In this document: piece by piece, positions 34,325 to 44,213 of the stretch
Layout of the letters: every line of letters begins with the position of its first letter
How positions within the stretch are numbered: the stretch's first letter is position 1
DNA from: Pseudomonas mendocina
Lineage (GTDB): Bacteria; Pseudomonadota; Gammaproteobacteria; Pseudomonadales; Pseudomonadaceae
Assembly: GCA_037482215.1 (NCBI GenBank)
Contig: CP148074.1
Location: 3,720,001 to 3,784,000 of the forward strand
Length of the DNA: 64,000 nucleotides
Direction: 5' to 3'
Program-made: the position numbers and the translations under genes
The notes under the pieces: generated by a model
The model's database searches: none
What the model was told of the DNA's origin: nothing
Seen by the model: the letters and a program-made list of their open reading frames with translations, nothing else

Positions 34325-35641
34325 ATGACCCACAAAATCGTAATCGTCGGCGGCGGCGCAGGCGGCCTGGAGCTGGCTACCCGCCTAGGTAGGACTCTGG
34401 GCAAACGCCGCCAAGCAAGCGTCACGCTGGTGGATGCAAACCTGACCCACATCTGGAAACCCCTGCTGCATGAAGTGGCCGCTGGGTCCCTCAACTCCAA
34501 CGTTGATGAACTGAATTACGTGGCGCAAGCCAAATGGAATCATTTTGAGTTCCAACTAGGCCGCATGTGTGGTCTAGATCGCGCCAACAAACGCATTCAG
34601 CTCGAAGCAGCCTTGGATGAAAACGGCCTGGAACTGATGCCCGCCCGCGAGCTGAGTTACGACTCACTGGTGATCGCTGTCGGCAGTACCACCAATGACT
34701 TTGGCACCGCCGGTGCAGCCGAACACTGCCTGTTCCTCGACACCCGTGAGCAAGCAGAACGTTTTCACCGACAATTGCTCAACCACTATCTGCGCGCTCA
34801 CGCTGAACCCGGAAAGTCCGACGAATTAATCAACGTCGCGATTGTGGGCGCCGGAGCAACTGGGGTTGAGCTGGCAGCTGAACTGCACCACGCAGCGCGT
34901 GAACTGGCGGCCTACGGTTTGAACAAGATCAGCCCCGACAATATGCACATCACCCTGATCGAAGCCGGCCCCAGGGTGCTGCCCGCCCTGCCCGAGCGCA
35001 TCAGCAAGCCTGTGCACAAAACACTGGAATCGCTGGGTGTGACGGTCCTGACCGGTGCCGCTGTCAGCCAGGTTACCGCTGATGCGCTGCACACCAAGGA
35101 CGGCAAAGTGATTCCAGCAGGCCTTAAGGTCTGGGCGGCTGGCATCCGCGCCCCTCAGTTCTTGAATCAATTAGACGGGTTAGAAAGCAACCGTATCAAT
35201 CAGCTACTGGTGCGCCAGACCCTACAAACTACCCTGGATGATGATGTGTTTGCCATGGGTGACTGCGCGGCATGCCCGATGCCTGGCACAGACGGCCGCA
35301 ATGTCCCTCCGCGTGCTCAGGCGGCACATCAGATGGCGTCACTGCTGGCAAAATCGCTCAAGGGGCGTGTTGAAGGTAAATCCGCCCTGCCGACCTACCA
35401 GTACAAGGACTACGGCTCGCTGATCTCCCTTTCGACCTTCTCGGCGGTGGGCAACCTGATGGGCAATCTTTCAGGAAAACTAGGTGGCAGCGTGATGCTG
35501 GAAGGCTGGTTGGCCAGGATGTTTTACGTATCGCTGTACCGCATGCACCAAATCGCCCTGTACGGCATGACCCGCACCCTGCTGATGATGCTCGGCGACC
35601 GCATTGGTCGCAGCACAGAGCCGCGCCTGAAACTGCATTGA
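34325..35641 (+). CDS. ndh: Type II NADH:quinone dehydrogenase
   Basis: 438 residues from the ATG at 34325. Two Rossmann motifs: FAD GGGAGGLELA (9-18) and NADH IVGAGATGVELAAEL (about 173-187). LTHIWKPLLHEVAAGSL is the family's conserved quinone-side stretch, and FAMGDCAACP binds FAD near the C-terminus. Amphipathic C-terminal helices replace membrane spans. It oxidises NADH and reduces quinone without proton pumping. In this window it contrasts with the lone nuoA. Confidence 0.95.
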   Translation: MTHKIVIVGGGAGGLELATRLGRTLGKRRQASVTLVDANLTHIWKPLLHEVAAGSLNSNVDELNYVAQAKWNHFEFQLGRMCGLDRANKRIQLEAALDENGLELMPARELSYDSLVIAVGSTTNDFGTAGAAEHCLFLDTREQAERFHRQLLNHYLRAHAEPGKSDELINVAIVGAGATGVELAAELHHAARELAAYGLNKISPDNMHITLIEAGPRVLPALPERISKPVHKTLESLGVTVLTGAAVSQVTADALHTKDGKVIPAGLKVWAAGIRAPQFLNQLDGLESNRINQLLVRQTLQTTLDDDVFAMGDCAACPMPGTDGRNVPPRAQAAHQMASLLAKSLKGRVEGKSALPTYQYKDYGSLISLSTFSAVGNLMGNLSGKLGGSVMLEGWLARMFYVSLYRMHQIALYGMTRTLLMMLGDRIGRSTEPRLKLH

Positions 35642-35649
35642 TCCCTAGG

Positions 35650-35778
35650 CAACGGTGGAAACGCTTTGCGGTTTCACCCTGCGCCATTGAACAGAGCCAG
35701 GCCTGATGCACCTCTTTCGCGGCTAAAGCCGCTCCCACAACGACCTTCAATCCCCGTGGGAGCGGCTTTAGCCGCGAA
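35650..35778. repeat. REP B copy and a perfect head-to-head REP C pair
   Basis: A family B copy (acggtggaaacgctttgcgg ...) lies at about 35651-35682. At 35716-35738 and 35756-35778 two family C elements (core cgcggctaaagccgctccc and its exact reverse complement) form a perfect 23-bp inverted pair around a 17-bp spacer, the classical BIME layout. They lie in the gap between ndh and the tRNAs, which otherwise holds no gene. Confidence 0.85.
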
Positions 35779-35893
35779 TCAGCACAGGCTGCCCACGTAA
35801 TAACCAATCAAGTACACCGACTGCGCCACAGCATGGCGTCGCAGCGGCACGCTCAACAGGCTCGGTAAAGGGCAAAGCAAAAATCGCAGGCAA

Positions 35894-35923
35894 TAAAAAA
35901 CCCGCACTAGGCGGGTTTTTTAC
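35894..35923. terminator. Bidirectional terminator between ndh and the tRNA operon
   Basis: aaaaaacccgc-cta-ggcgggtttttt type stem with A and T tracts on both sides. It serves the tRNAs (leftward) and any ndh read-through. Confidence 0.88.
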
Positions 35924-35941
35924 TTTCAAGCAAGCTTGAAA

Positions 35942-36017
35942 TGGTGGGTCGTGTAGGACTCGAACCTACGACCAATTGGTTAAAAGCCAACTGCTCTACC
36001 AACTGAGCTAACGACCC
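35942..36017 (-). tRNA. tRNA-Lys (UUU)
   Basis: 76 nt with encoded CCA. GGGTCGTTAGCTCAG acceptor/D arm, anticodon loop CTTTTAA (UUU), T arm GGTTCGAGTCC and a matched 7-bp acceptor stem (GGGTCGT / ACGACCC). Confidence 0.97.
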
Positions 36018-36022
36018 TAAAA

Positions 36023-36099
36023 TGGTCGGGGTAGGGGGATTCGAACTCCCGACATCCTGCTCCCAAAGCAGGCGCGCTACCGGACTGCGCTATACCCCG
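36023..36099 (-). tRNA. tRNA-Pro (UGG)
   Basis: 77 nt with encoded CCA. Acceptor CGGGGTA / TACCCCG, anticodon loop with TGG (GCTTTGGGAG), T arm with GTTCGAATCC. It starts 5 bp from tRNA-Lys in the same transcript. Confidence 0.97.
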
Positions 36100-36108
36100 A
36101 AAGAAAGT

Positions 36109-36184
36109 TGGCTCCGCGACCTGGACTCGAACCAGGGACCCAATGATTAACAGTCATTTGCTCTACCGACTGAGCTATCGCGGA
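36109..36184 (-). tRNA. tRNA-Asn (GUU)
   Basis: 76 nt with encoded CCA. Acceptor TCCGCGA / TCGCGGA, anticodon loop CTGTTAA (GUU), T arm GGTTCGAGTCC. It is first in the leftward Asn-Pro-Lys operon. Confidence 0.97.
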
Positions 36185-36249
36185 ACTTTGTAACTTTCGC
36201 CTCTCAGCAGAACCGTTTGTTTGTAACGTTTGCTGCGTTGAGGCGCGCC

Positions 36250-36277
36250 ATTTTACGGTTATTCGAACCAGTGTCAA
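36250..36277 (-). promoter_or_regulatory. Sigma-70 promoter of the tRNA operon
   Basis: The coding strand has a perfect TTGACA (36272-36277), a 16-bp spacer and TAAAAT (36250-36255), then the GC-rich discriminator ggcgcgcc. Such a discriminator is typical of stable-RNA promoters under stringent control. Confidence 0.88.
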
Positions 36278-36627
36278 CCCCCTAAATTGCTTTTAGAACA
36301 ATTATTTGCAGAACAGGGCCGACTTTTTATCTCTGATGGGGCGAAGAGCCATCCAAGCCCCGTATTTCGGGAATTTGCACGCGATCTCCATTCCCTTCCC
36401 CCACCCCAAATCGGGAAAAAACAGGGTAAAAATCATCTGAAAAGACGAAAAAATTTTCGCTGAAATGAAATTTTTTTCGTCGCGCCCGCAAAAAAATAGC
36501 TTGGTGTTCAATCAATTGGGTAAGCACGGCGCCAAAAAGGCTTACCGACATACAGGGACATCGTGCTTACCGGACCTCGCTTGCAGCTAATCCAGATCAC
36601 AGGGCAACTCTATAGACAGGAAACAAA
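36278..36627. other. AT-rich intergenic stretch between tRNA promoter and clpB end
   Basis: No supported gene. It contains homopolymer-rich sequence around 36415-36500 (runs of A and T, for example gaaaaaattttcg and gaaattttttt). Short frames here have no recognisable product. Confidence 0.5.
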
Positions 36628-36661
36628 AAGCCCCGGTCAGACAACGCTGAACCGGGGCTTG
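36628..36661 (-). terminator. Terminator after clpB
   Basis: On the minus strand agccccggttcag and ctgaccggggct pair (one bulged base) and are followed by tttttg, 23 bp after the clpB stop codon. Confidence 0.88.
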
Positions 36662-36683
36662 GAGGGAACAGTCCTCAGATCGC

Positions 36684-39248
36684 TCAGGCAAAGACGATCT
36701 CGTCGCCTTCAACAGTACCTTTGACGGTAGCACCTGGAACGAACTTACCGGCCAGGATCTGTTGCGCCAGCGGGTTCTCGATCCAGCGCTGCACAGCTCG
36801 CTTCAACGGACGCGCGCCGTATACCGGGTCGTAGCCTACTGCGATCAGCTTATCCATTGCCTCATCAGTCAGCTCCAGAGCCAACTCACGCTCGGCCAGG
36901 CGCTGACGCAAGCGGCTGAGCTGAATCTTCGCGATGCCAGCAATCTGGTCGCGGGCCAGGGGTTCGAAGATCACCACTTCGTCGATCCGGTTGATGAACT
37001 CCGGACGGAAATGGCTGCTCACCGCATCCATAACCGCTGCACGCTGAGCTTCACGATCATCCACCAGCTCCTGAATCTGAGCAGAACCGAGGTTGGAGGT
37101 CATCACAACTACCGTGTTCTTGAAGTCCACGGTACGGCCTTGGCTGTCAGTCAGGCGGCCATCTTCCAGCACTTGCAGGAGGACGTTGAATACGTCCGGA
37201 TGCGCCTTCTCCACTTCATCCATAAGAATGACGGAGTACGGCTTGCGGCGCACCGCTTCGGTCAGATAGCCGCCCTCTTCATAGCCAACATATCCGGGTG
37301 GCGCACCAATCAGTCGGGCCACCGAGTGTTTCTCCATAAATTCGGACATGTCGATACGCACCAGCGCATCTTCCGTATCAAAGAGGAACTCAGCCAACGC
37401 CTTACACAGCTCGGTTTTACCCACGCCGGTTGGGCCCAAGAAGAGGAACGAGCCGCTCGGGCGATTTGGATCAGACAGACCTGCACGGGAACGGCGCACG
37501 GCGTTGGCCACAGCCACCACTGCTTCGTTCTGACCGATCACACGCTGATGCAGCAAACCTTCCATGTTGAGCAGTTTTTCACGCTCGCCTTCCATCATTT
37601 TGCTGACAGGGATACCCGTCCACTTGGAAACGACTTCAGCGATTTCCTCTTCAGTAACCTTATTACGCAGCAGCTGGTTTTCCGGTTTGCCGTGCTGATC
37701 CACCATCTGCAAGCTACGCTCCAGATCCGGGATGATGCCGTACTGCAACTCGGCCATGCGGCTCAGATCACCCTTACGGCGGGCATTTTCCAGCTCGGTG
37801 CGCGCCTGTTCGATTTTCTGCTGAATCTGAGCCGAGCCTTGTAGCTCTGCTTTCTCAGACTTCCAGATTTCCTCCAGATCAGCGTACTCACGCTCCAGAC
37901 GCTCAATGTCTTCGTTGAGTTTTTCCAGGCGCTTGATGGTCGCCTCGTCGTCCTCTTTCTTCAGCGCTTGAGCTTCCACTTTCAGCTGAATCAGGCGACG
38001 CTCCAGACGATCCAGCTCTTCCGGCTTGGAGTCGATTTCCATGCGGATACGGCTGGCCGCTTCGTCGATCAGGTCGATGGCCTTGTCCGGCAGCTGACGG
38101 TCAGTGATGTAACGGTGCGACAGTTTGGCCGCAGCGATAATCGCGCCATCGGTAATAGCCACTTTGTGGTGCACTTCGTAGCGCTCTTTCAGGCCACGCA
38201 GAATGGCGATGGTGTCTTCTTCACTCGGCTCGTCCACCAACACTTTCTGGAAGCGGCGCTCAAGGGCAGCGTCTTTCTCAATGAACTGGCGATACTCATC
38301 CAGCGTGGTGGCGCCGACGCAATGCAGCTCGCCACGGGCCAGTGATGGTTTGAGCATGTTGCCAGCATCCATGGCGCCCTCGCCTTTACCGGCGCCGACC
38401 ATGGTGTGCAGTTCGTCGATAAACAGGATGATGCGGCCTTCCTGCTTAGACAGTTCATTGAGGACCGCCTTCAGACGCTCTTCGAACTCACCACGGAACT
38501 TAGCCCCGGCAATCAGTGCGCCCATATCAAGGGACAGCAGGCGTTTATCTTTGAGGCTGTCCGGTACTTCACCATTGACGATACGCTGCGCCAAGCCTTC
38601 GGCAATCGCGGTTTTACCCACACCCGGCTCACCGATCAGCACCGGGTTGTTTTTGGTACGGCGCTGCAGAACCTGAATGGTGCGGCGGATTTCATCGTCA
38701 CGGCCGATCACCGGATCGAGCTTGCCCTCTTCAGCACGCTTGGTCAGGTCAACGGTGTACTTGTCCAGCGCCTGACGGCTTTCTTCGGCGTTCGGATCAT
38801 TCACCGCTTCGCCGCCACGCAGGTTATTAACTGCGTTTTCCAGCGCCTTGCGGCTGACGCCCTGGGCCAGCAGCAGTTTGCCTAAGCGGGTGTTTTCATC
38901 CATGGCCGCCAGCAGCACCAGCTCGCTGGAGATGAACTGATCACCTTTCTGTTGAGAGAGGCGATCGGCCTGATTGAGCAGGCGCGCCAAGTCTTGGGAC
39001 AGGTTCACGTCCCCAGACGGATTTTGCAGTTTGCCCAGCTGGTCCAGCTCTTTGCTCAACGACTGGCGCAAGGCATTTACATCAAAACCGACCTGCATCA
39101 GCAGTGGACGGATCGAACCGCCCTGCTGATCCAGCAAGGCCTGCATCAGGTGCAGGGGCTCAATAGCAGAGTGATCCATGCCCACGGCTAAAGATTGGGC
39201 ATCTGAGAGGGCAAGCTGTAACTTGCTGGTTAAACGGTCAATACGCAT
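36684..39248 (-). CDS. clpB: Disaggregase chaperone ClpB
   Basis: 854 residues from [11 protein letters not shown] (ATG at 39248, ggaggg at a good distance; an ATG 9 bp earlier is too close). Order: Clp-N repeats (1-145), AAA-1 with GEPGVGKTA (about 200), the coiled-coil M domain (about 410-525, [20 protein letters not shown] and similar), AAA-2 with GPTGVGKTE (about 604), sensor/arginine motifs, and ClpB C-domain. The length equals P. aeruginosa ClpB. It works with DnaK to dissolve heat-induced aggregates. A sigma-32 promoter is visible upstream. Confidence 0.97.
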   Translation of the reverse strand: MRIDRLTSKLQLALSDAQSLAVGMDHSAIEPLHLMQALLDQQGGSIRPLLMQVGFDVNALRQSLSKELDQLGKLQNPSGDVNLSQDLARLLNQADRLSQQKGDQFISSELVLLAAMDENTRLGKLLLAQGVSRKALENAVNNLRGGEAVNDPNAEESRQALDKYTVDLTKRAEEGKLDPVIGRDDEIRRTIQVLQRRTKNNPVLIGEPGVGKTAIAEGLAQRIVNGEVPDSLKDKRLLSLDMGALIAGAKFRGEFEERLKAVLNELSKQEGRIILFIDELHTMVGAGKGEGAMDAGNMLKPSLARGELHCVGATTLDEYRQFIEKDAALERRFQKVLVDEPSEEDTIAILRGLKERYEVHHKVAITDGAIIAAAKLSHRYITDRQLPDKAIDLIDEAASRIRMEIDSKPEELDRLERRLIQLKVEAQALKKEDDEATIKRLEKLNEDIERLEREYADLEEIWKSEKAELQGSAQIQQKIEQARTELENARRKGDLSRMAELQYGIIPDLERSLQMVDQHGKPENQLLRNKVTEEEIAEVVSKWTGIPVSKMMEGEREKLLNMEGLLHQRVIGQNEAVVAVANAVRRSRAGLSDPNRPSGSFLFLGPTGVGKTELCKALAEFLFDTEDALVRIDMSEFMEKHSVARLIGAPPGYVGYEEGGYLTEAVRRKPYSVILMDEVEKAHPDVFNVLLQVLEDGRLTDSQGRTVDFKNTVVVMTSNLGSAQIQELVDDREAQRAAVMDAVSSHFRPEFINRIDEVVIFEPLARDQIAGIAKIQLSRLRQRLAERELALELTDEAMDKLIAVGYDPVYGARPLKRAVQRWIENPLAQQILAGKFVPGATVKGTVEGDEIVFA

Positions 39249-39325
39249 AAAAATCATCCCTCCGGGTGTATGCAGGCCGGCACAGTGAATCGCGCCATAA
39301 ACAGAAAACCTGCTTGATACAGAGT

Positions 39326-39353
39326 AGATGAGGCCGTTTGCGTCGGTTTCAAG
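39326..39353 (-). promoter_or_regulatory. Heat-shock (sigma-32) promoter of clpB
   Basis: The coding strand has CTTGAA (39348-39353), a 14-bp spacer and CCTCATCT (39326-39333), compared with the consensus CTTGAA-N13-14-CCCCATNT: one mismatch. It lies about 78 bp upstream of the clpB start. Confidence 0.85.
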
Positions 39354-39404
39354 GCGGCAAAATTGATCTGGGTCAGGAACCCGCCACTATTTTGCCAGCC
39401 GACT

Positions 39405-40130
39405 TCAACCTGCCAGCCAGATCAGACTGGCAAAGCGTCCGGTTTGGGCAGAACGCCGATAGGAATAGAAGCGCGGATCATTAAAGGTGCATAAACCGCC
39501 GCCATAGACGGCCTCAACACCCTGAGCTGCCAGACGAATGCGGGCCAGCGCATAGATATCCGCCATAAATTTGCCTGGATGTTCTCCCTGCACAAATGCC
39601 GCCTCAGCCTGAGCATGCTGGTCGACAAAGGCATCACGCACTTCGCTGCCCACTTCAAAAGCGTCAGGGCCAATTGCCGGGCCTAGCCAGACCAGCACAT
39701 CTTCCGGCGGAACAGCCAGCACATCCAGCGTGGCCTCAAGCACACCACCGGCCAGCCCACGCCAGCCAGCATGCGCCGCGGCTACTCGGGTTCCGGCACG
39801 ATCACAGAACAGCACCGGCAAGCAGTCAGCCGTCATCACGGTGCAGGCGATACCGCTCGTCGCGCTCCAGCTCGCGTCGGCTTCATCTACCTGCCACGGA
39901 TTAGCTTCGACCACACTCGTGCCATGCACCTGCTGCAACCAAGCCGGTTTGCAGCCGAGCATGCTGGTCAGGCGTTCACGATTCTTACGCACGCTGACCG
40001 GGTCATCGCCCACATGATCCCCCAGATTGAGCCCTTCGTAGGGGGGAACGCTAACGCCGCCACTGCGCGTAGTGACACAGCTTTTGACTCGTCCGGGGGC
40101 GGGCCATTGGGGCGTTAGCCAATCATGCAT
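39405..40130 (-). CDS. pgeF: Peptidoglycan editing factor PgeF (YfiH, laccase-domain protein)
   Basis: 241 residues. Cu/Zn-type site: QQVHGTSVVEA (His), MTADCLPVLFCDRAG (Cys) and AAAHAGWRGLAGGV (His). The family was long called polyphenol oxidase; E. coli YfiH removes wrongly incorporated L-Ser from UDP-MurNAc-peptide. It lies 6 bp after rluD on the same strand, the usual rluD-pgeF pair followed by clpB. Confidence 0.92.
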   Translation of the reverse strand: MHDWLTPQWPAPGRVKSCVTTRSGGVSVPPYEGLNLGDHVGDDPVSVRKNRERLTSMLGCKPAWLQQVHGTSVVEANPWQVDEADASWSATSGIACTVMTADCLPVLFCDRAGTRVAAAHAGWRGLAGGVLEATLDVLAVPPEDVLVWLGPAIGPDAFEVGSEVRDAFVDQHAQAEAAFVQGEHPGKFMADIYALARIRLAAQGVEAVYGGGLCTFNDPRFYSYRRSAQTGRFASLIWLAG

Positions 40131-40136
40131 GGGTAT

Positions 40137-41111
40137 TTATCCGATAAAAGCTTCACGATCCTGACGCAATAACGTCAGCAACCACTCAAAGTCATCCGGC
40201 AGAGGGGACTGCCACTTCATGCGTTGACCGGTAGTCGGGTGCTCAAGTTCCAGAAAACGTGCATGTAATGCCTGACGCGGGAATTCTTTGAGGGTTTGCA
40301 CCATGCTCGGGTTGGCAGCCGGGGGAATACGGAAACGCCCGGCGTAGACAGGATCACCCACCAACGGATAGCCAATATGGCTCATATGCACACGAATTTG
40401 GTGGGTGCGCCCGGTTTCAAGCTTGACCCGTGCATGGGTGTGCGAGCGGAACCGCTCAAGTACCCGGTAATGACTCACCGCTGGCTTACCGCCATCGGTC
40501 ACCGCCATGCGCTGACGCTGGGATGAGCTACGACCAATCGGCGCATCAATCTTACCGCCGGAGGTAATCACGCCGACAACGATGCACTCGTAGATCCGGC
40601 TCACGGTGCGCTTTTGCAGCTGGTCGACCAAACGGGTTTGGGCCTCGATAGTCTTGGCGACCACCATCAAACCTGTGGTGTCTTTGTCCAGGCGATGGAC
40701 AATACCGGCACGGGGCACATTAATAATGTCCGGCACATGATGCAGCAAGGCGTTGAGTAAGGTGCCATCGGCATGACCGGCAGCCGGGTGCACAACCAGC
40801 CCGGCGGGTTTGTCGATAACCAGAATCTGGTCATCCTCATACACAATGTTCAGTTCAATGTCCTGCGCGACCCATTCTCCCTGGGCCTCCTGCTCAGCAT
40901 TGAGCGCCAGCACAGAACCACTGTGGACGATATCCCGTGGGCGCAATACAGCCCCATCAACCGTGAGCAAGCCCTCTTTAATCCAGGCAGACAAACGCGA
41001 ACGGGAGTGCTCCGCAAACAGCATTGCGGCGACTTGGTCGAGACGCTGCCCACCCATTTCAGAGGGGACTTCGGCGCTCATTTGAATGATCTGCTTATTA
41101 ATAGAGGACAT
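40137..41111 (-). CDS. rluD: 23S rRNA pseudouridine synthase RluD
   Basis: 324 residues. An S4-like N-terminal domain (about 18-75, GQRLDQVAAMLFAEHSRSRL) is followed by the RluA-type catalytic domain with GIVHRLDKDTTGLMVVAKT, where the catalytic Asp sits in HRLDKDT. It isomerises U1911/1915/1917 of helix 69 in E. coli. It is divergent from bamD, as in other gammaproteobacteria. Confidence 0.95.
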   Translation of the reverse strand: MSSINKQIIQMSAEVPSEMGGQRLDQVAAMLFAEHSRSRLSAWIKEGLLTVDGAVLRPRDIVHSGSVLALNAEQEAQGEWVAQDIELNIVYEDDQILVIDKPAGLVVHPAAGHADGTLLNALLHHVPDIINVPRAGIVHRLDKDTTGLMVVAKTIEAQTRLVDQLQKRTVSRIYECIVVGVITSGGKIDAPIGRSSSQRQRMAVTDGGKPAVSHYRVLERFRSHTHARVKLETGRTHQIRVHMSHIGYPLVGDPVYAGRFRIPPAANPSMVQTLKEFPRQALHARFLELEHPTTGQRMKWQSPLPDDFEWLLTLLRQDREAFIG

Positions 41112-41259
41112 GCTCGTTAAAGGCGGGACGTGTAGCCTTTGGTTTCGGCCACAGGCTTGTGGTTAAATACGGCGTCTTTGCCCCAGATACGCTGGGGGCG
41201 CTAATCATAACAGGACGGCTACGCTCAAGACAGCCGCCGTCACAGGGACGCAAGCCACC

Positions 41260-42246
41260 ATGCAAGTGAAACACCTGCTGCTGATCGCAATTATCGCCCT
41301 AACCGCCGCGTGCTCCTCTAAAGAGCCGGTTGTCGACGAAAACTTGAGCGAGGCTGAGCTGTACCAGCAGGCTCAGACCGATCTGGATAACAATAGCTAC
41401 ACCAGTGCAGTTTCCAAGCTCAAAGCACTGGAATCGCGTTATCCATTCGGCCGCTACGCAGAGCAGGCTCAGCTTGAGCTGATCTATGCCTACTATAAGA
41501 ACGCGGAGCCTGAAGCTGCCCGTTCTGCCGCTGACCGTTTTATCCGCTTGCATCCGCAACATGCCAACGTGGATTACGCCTACTACCTGAAGGGGCTCGC
41601 CTCGTTTGATCAGGATCGTGGCTTGGTGGCCCGCTTCCTGCCGCTGGACTTGACCAAGCGCGACCCAGGCGCAGCCCGTGACTCCTATAACGAGTTCGCC
41701 CAACTGGTTAGCCGCTACCCGCACAGCCGTTACGCCCCCGATGCCAAGCAGCGCATGATCTACCTGCGTAACCTGCTGGCTGCGTACGAAATTCATGTTG
41801 CCCACTATTACCTGACCCGTAAGGCTTATGTTGCCGCTGCCAACCGTGGCCGTTACGTAGTGGAAAACTTCCAGGAAACCCCTGCAGTGGCGGATGGCCT
41901 GGCGGTAATGGTTGAGGCTTATCAGCGCCTGACGCTGGACGACCTGGCTGCAACCAGCCTGGAAACCCTGAAGCTCAACTACCCCGATCATCCGAGCTTG
42001 GTAGACGGCCAGTTTGTACCGCGCGAGTCCGATACGGATGATCGCTCGTGGCTGGCCAAGGCCACACTGGGGCTGATCGAAACAGATACGCCGCTGCCAC
42101 CGGGCGAAACCCGCGCCAGCCAGGACGTGATTCGTCAGTATGAAGAAGCTGAAGAGCAGATCCCGTCCGAGTTGAAAGCAGGCGCAGTGGAAGAAGAGAA
42201 AAGCCGCTCTTGGTTCAGCTACCTGACCTTCGGCCTGTTCGACTGA
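41260..42246 (+). CDS. bamD: Outer-membrane assembly lipoprotein BamD (ComL)
   Basis: 328 residues. The lipoprotein signal ends LTAAC, with lipidated Cys18. Tandem TPR-like repeats (about 35-270) include [20 protein letters not shown] and [20 protein letters not shown]. The C-terminal tail extends beyond the E. coli protein (245 residues), as in other pseudomonads. It is an essential BAM-complex partner of BamA. A terminator follows. Confidence 0.95.
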   Translation: MQVKHLLLIAIIALTAACSSKEPVVDENLSEAELYQQAQTDLDNNSYTSAVSKLKALESRYPFGRYAEQAQLELIYAYYKNAEPEAARSAADRFIRLHPQHANVDYAYYLKGLASFDQDRGLVARFLPLDLTKRDPGAARDSYNEFAQLVSRYPHSRYAPDAKQRMIYLRNLLAAYEIHVAHYYLTRKAYVAAANRGRYVVENFQETPAVADGLAVMVEAYQRLTLDDLAATSLETLKLNYPDHPSLVDGQFVPRESDTDDRSWLAKATLGLIETDTPLPPGETRASQDVIRQYEEAEEQIPSELKAGAVEEEKSRSWFSYLTFGLFD

Positions 42247-42266
42247 TTCTCACACACAGTCATCGT

Positions 42267-42292
42267 AAGGGAGGCCACACGCCTCCCTTTTT
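42267..42292 (+). terminator. Terminator after bamD
   Basis: aagggaggc-cacac-gcctccctt stem followed by tttatttg. Confidence 0.9.
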
Positions 42293-42395
42293 ATTTGCCC
42301 GGCCGTTCCGAGCACTGACGTTCTTTTGCGAAGCTGTACGGAATCCGGCGGATTGTTAGACTGTTAATACTTGCCCCAGCCATAAGGAGCGCAAC

Positions 42396-42632
42396 GTGTT
42401 TCGCTTGTTATTTTGGATCGCCCTCATTGCAGCTGCCGTCTGGCTGTGGCGCCGCTTTAAGCGCCCACCAGCAAAACCCCAAGCTCAATCGCCCGAAGCC
42501 AACCCGCAACCTATGGTGCGTTGTGAGCAGTGCGGTATTCATGTACCGCAACATAATGCGCTCAGTCAGGACAATCGCTGGTATTGCAGCCAAGCACACC
42601 TGAAGCAAGGCCACGGCGACGGTGAGCAATAA
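42396..42632 (+). CDS. PP0621 family small membrane/zinc-ribbon protein
   Basis: 78 residues. The N-terminal membrane helix (LLFWIALIAAAVWLW) and basic stop-transfer are followed by a Pro/Gln-rich linker and a zinc-binding tail with CEQC, HVPQHN and YCSQAH. This matches the PP0621 family found before pilS in pseudomonads. The 3' end overlaps the pilS GTG start by 11 bp, so it is likely co-translated with pilS. Function is unknown. Confidence 0.85.
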   Translation: MFRLLFWIALIAAAVWLWRRFKRPPAKPQAQSPEANPQPMVRCEQCGIHVPQHNALSQDNRWYCSQAHLKQGHGDGEQ

Positions 42633-44211
42633 TCTGTCACTGAATCAGGAGCAGAGCTGGCGCGTTCTGCGCCTGTACCATATCTACCGGGTCGGGATTG
42701 GCATGATCCTGGCTCTGCTGGTCTCCAGTAATCTGGATACCGAGCTGTTGGAGCTGGCTCATCCGACCCTGTTCCGCAATGGCAGCTGGATTTATCTAGC
42801 CCTTAACATTCTGATCATTGCGCTGGTCCAGCGCCCAAAGCAGCTGGCGCAAATTTTTACCATCGCACTGGCTGATGTCCTGTTTCTGACTGGGCTGTTT
42901 TATACAGCCGGGGGTGTGCCTAGCGGCATTGGCAGCCTGCTGATCGTTTCAGTGGCGATTGCCAACATCCTGCTTAGCGGCCGAATTGGCCTGCTGATTG
43001 CCGCGGTGGCCGCCATTGGCATGGTGTACCTGACGTTCTATCTCAGCCTCGACCGCCCAGCGGCCACATCGCAGTATGTGCAGGCCGGTGCTTTGGGGGC
43101 TTTATGCTTCGGTACCGCCCTCTTTGTTCAACGCCTAACGCTACGCTTGCAAGCCAGTGAGACACTCGCAGAACAACGCGCAGCCGACGTTGCCAGCTTG
43201 GAAACGCTCAACGCACTAATCCTTCAGCGCATGCGCACGGGGATTCTGGTATTGGATGAAAGCCACCGCATCTTGCTGGCTAACCACGGCGCCGAACAGC
43301 TTCTGGGCCAAAGCGCGCTCGAGGGACAGCGTATCGATACGGTCTGCCCACAGCTGATTAACCGCATGAAGCAGTGGTTACTTAACCCCAGCCTACGCCC
43401 TGGGAGTATTCAGCCACCTGAAAATGGCCACCTGATTCAGCCTAGCTTCACCCCGTTACAGCGCGGCTCCAAAACCCATACGCTGATATTTCTGGATGAC
43501 GTATCGCAGATCACGCAACAGGCCCAACAACTCAAGCTGGCTTCGCTTGGGCGCCTGACAGCGGGTATCGCCCATGAGATTCGCAATCCACTGGGTGCGA
43601 TCAGCCATGCCGCGCAATTACTGCAAGAGTCCGAGGACCTACAAGGACCGGATCGCCGCCTGGCTCAGATCATCCACGACCACACCCAGCGCATGGATCT
43701 GGTGATTGAGAACGTCCTGCAGCTCTCCCGCAGGCGCCAAGCCGAACCTCAGCTGCTAGACCTAAAATATTGGCTGCATCGCTTTGCCAGCGAGTTCCGC
43801 AGCAGCGCCGCAGCCGACCAGACGCTGCACCTGAATGTGACCGGTGGCAGCATCCAGACCCGAATGGACCCGAACCAGCTGACCCAAGTACTGAGCAACC
43901 TGGTCAGTAATGGCCTGCGTTACAGCAGCAAGAAAAACCGCGCCGGCCAGGTCTGGCTCAACCTGTACCGAGATGAAGAAAGCGACCTGCCGATTCTGGA
44001 AATTCTCGATGACGGGCCAGGCATTGCTCCCGAGCAAATCTCTCACCTGTTTGAACCCTTCTTCACCACAGAAAGCAAAGGCACCGGCCTCGGCCTGTAT
44101 ATCTCCCGTGAACTGTGCGAGAGCAATCAGGCCCGCCTTGACTATAAAGAGCGCGAAGGCGGCGGTAGCTGCTTCCGTATAACCTTTGCCCATCCACGCA
44201 AACTGAGCTGA
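42622..44211 (+). CDS. pilS: Sensor histidine kinase of pilin expression
   Basis: 529 residues with a GTG start inside the preceding gene. Six membrane helices (about 22-180) are followed by a PAS domain (about 200-300, ILVLDESHRILLANHGAEQL) and the kinase core: H-box AHEIRNPLGAISHAAQLL with phospho-His about 318, N-box NLVSNGLRYS, G-boxes DDGPGIAPEQ and GTGLGLYIS. PilS signals to PilR and monitors pilin in the membrane in P. aeruginosa. It lies 2 bp from pilR. Confidence 0.95.
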   Translation: MSNNLSLNQEQSWRVLRLYHIYRVGIGMILALLVSSNLDTELLELAHPTLFRNGSWIYLALNILIIALVQRPKQLAQIFTIALADVLFLTGLFYTAGGVPSGIGSLLIVSVAIANILLSGRIGLLIAAVAAIGMVYLTFYLSLDRPAATSQYVQAGALGALCFGTALFVQRLTLRLQASETLAEQRAADVASLETLNALILQRMRTGILVLDESHRILLANHGAEQLLGQSALEGQRIDTVCPQLINRMKQWLLNPSLRPGSIQPPENGHLIQPSFTPLQRGSKTHTLIFLDDVSQITQQAQQLKLASLGRLTAGIAHEIRNPLGAISHAAQLLQESEDLQGPDRRLAQIIHDHTQRMDLVIENVLQLSRRRQAEPQLLDLKYWLHRFASEFRSSAAADQTLHLNVTGGSIQTRMDPNQLTQVLSNLVSNGLRYSSKKNRAGQVWLNLYRDEESDLPILEILDDGPGIAPEQISHLFEPFFTTESKGTGLGLYISRELCESNQARLDYKEREGGGSCFRITFAHPRKLS

Positions 44212-44213
44212 CC

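Noticed and set aside
36077..36277. Minus-strand frame of 66 codons
   Set aside because: It runs through tRNA-Asn and the tRNA promoter; tRNA-derived sequence gives the open frame.
36302..36551. Two overlapping short minus-strand frames in the AT-rich gap
   Set aside because: Low-complexity sequence, no ribosome site and no known family.
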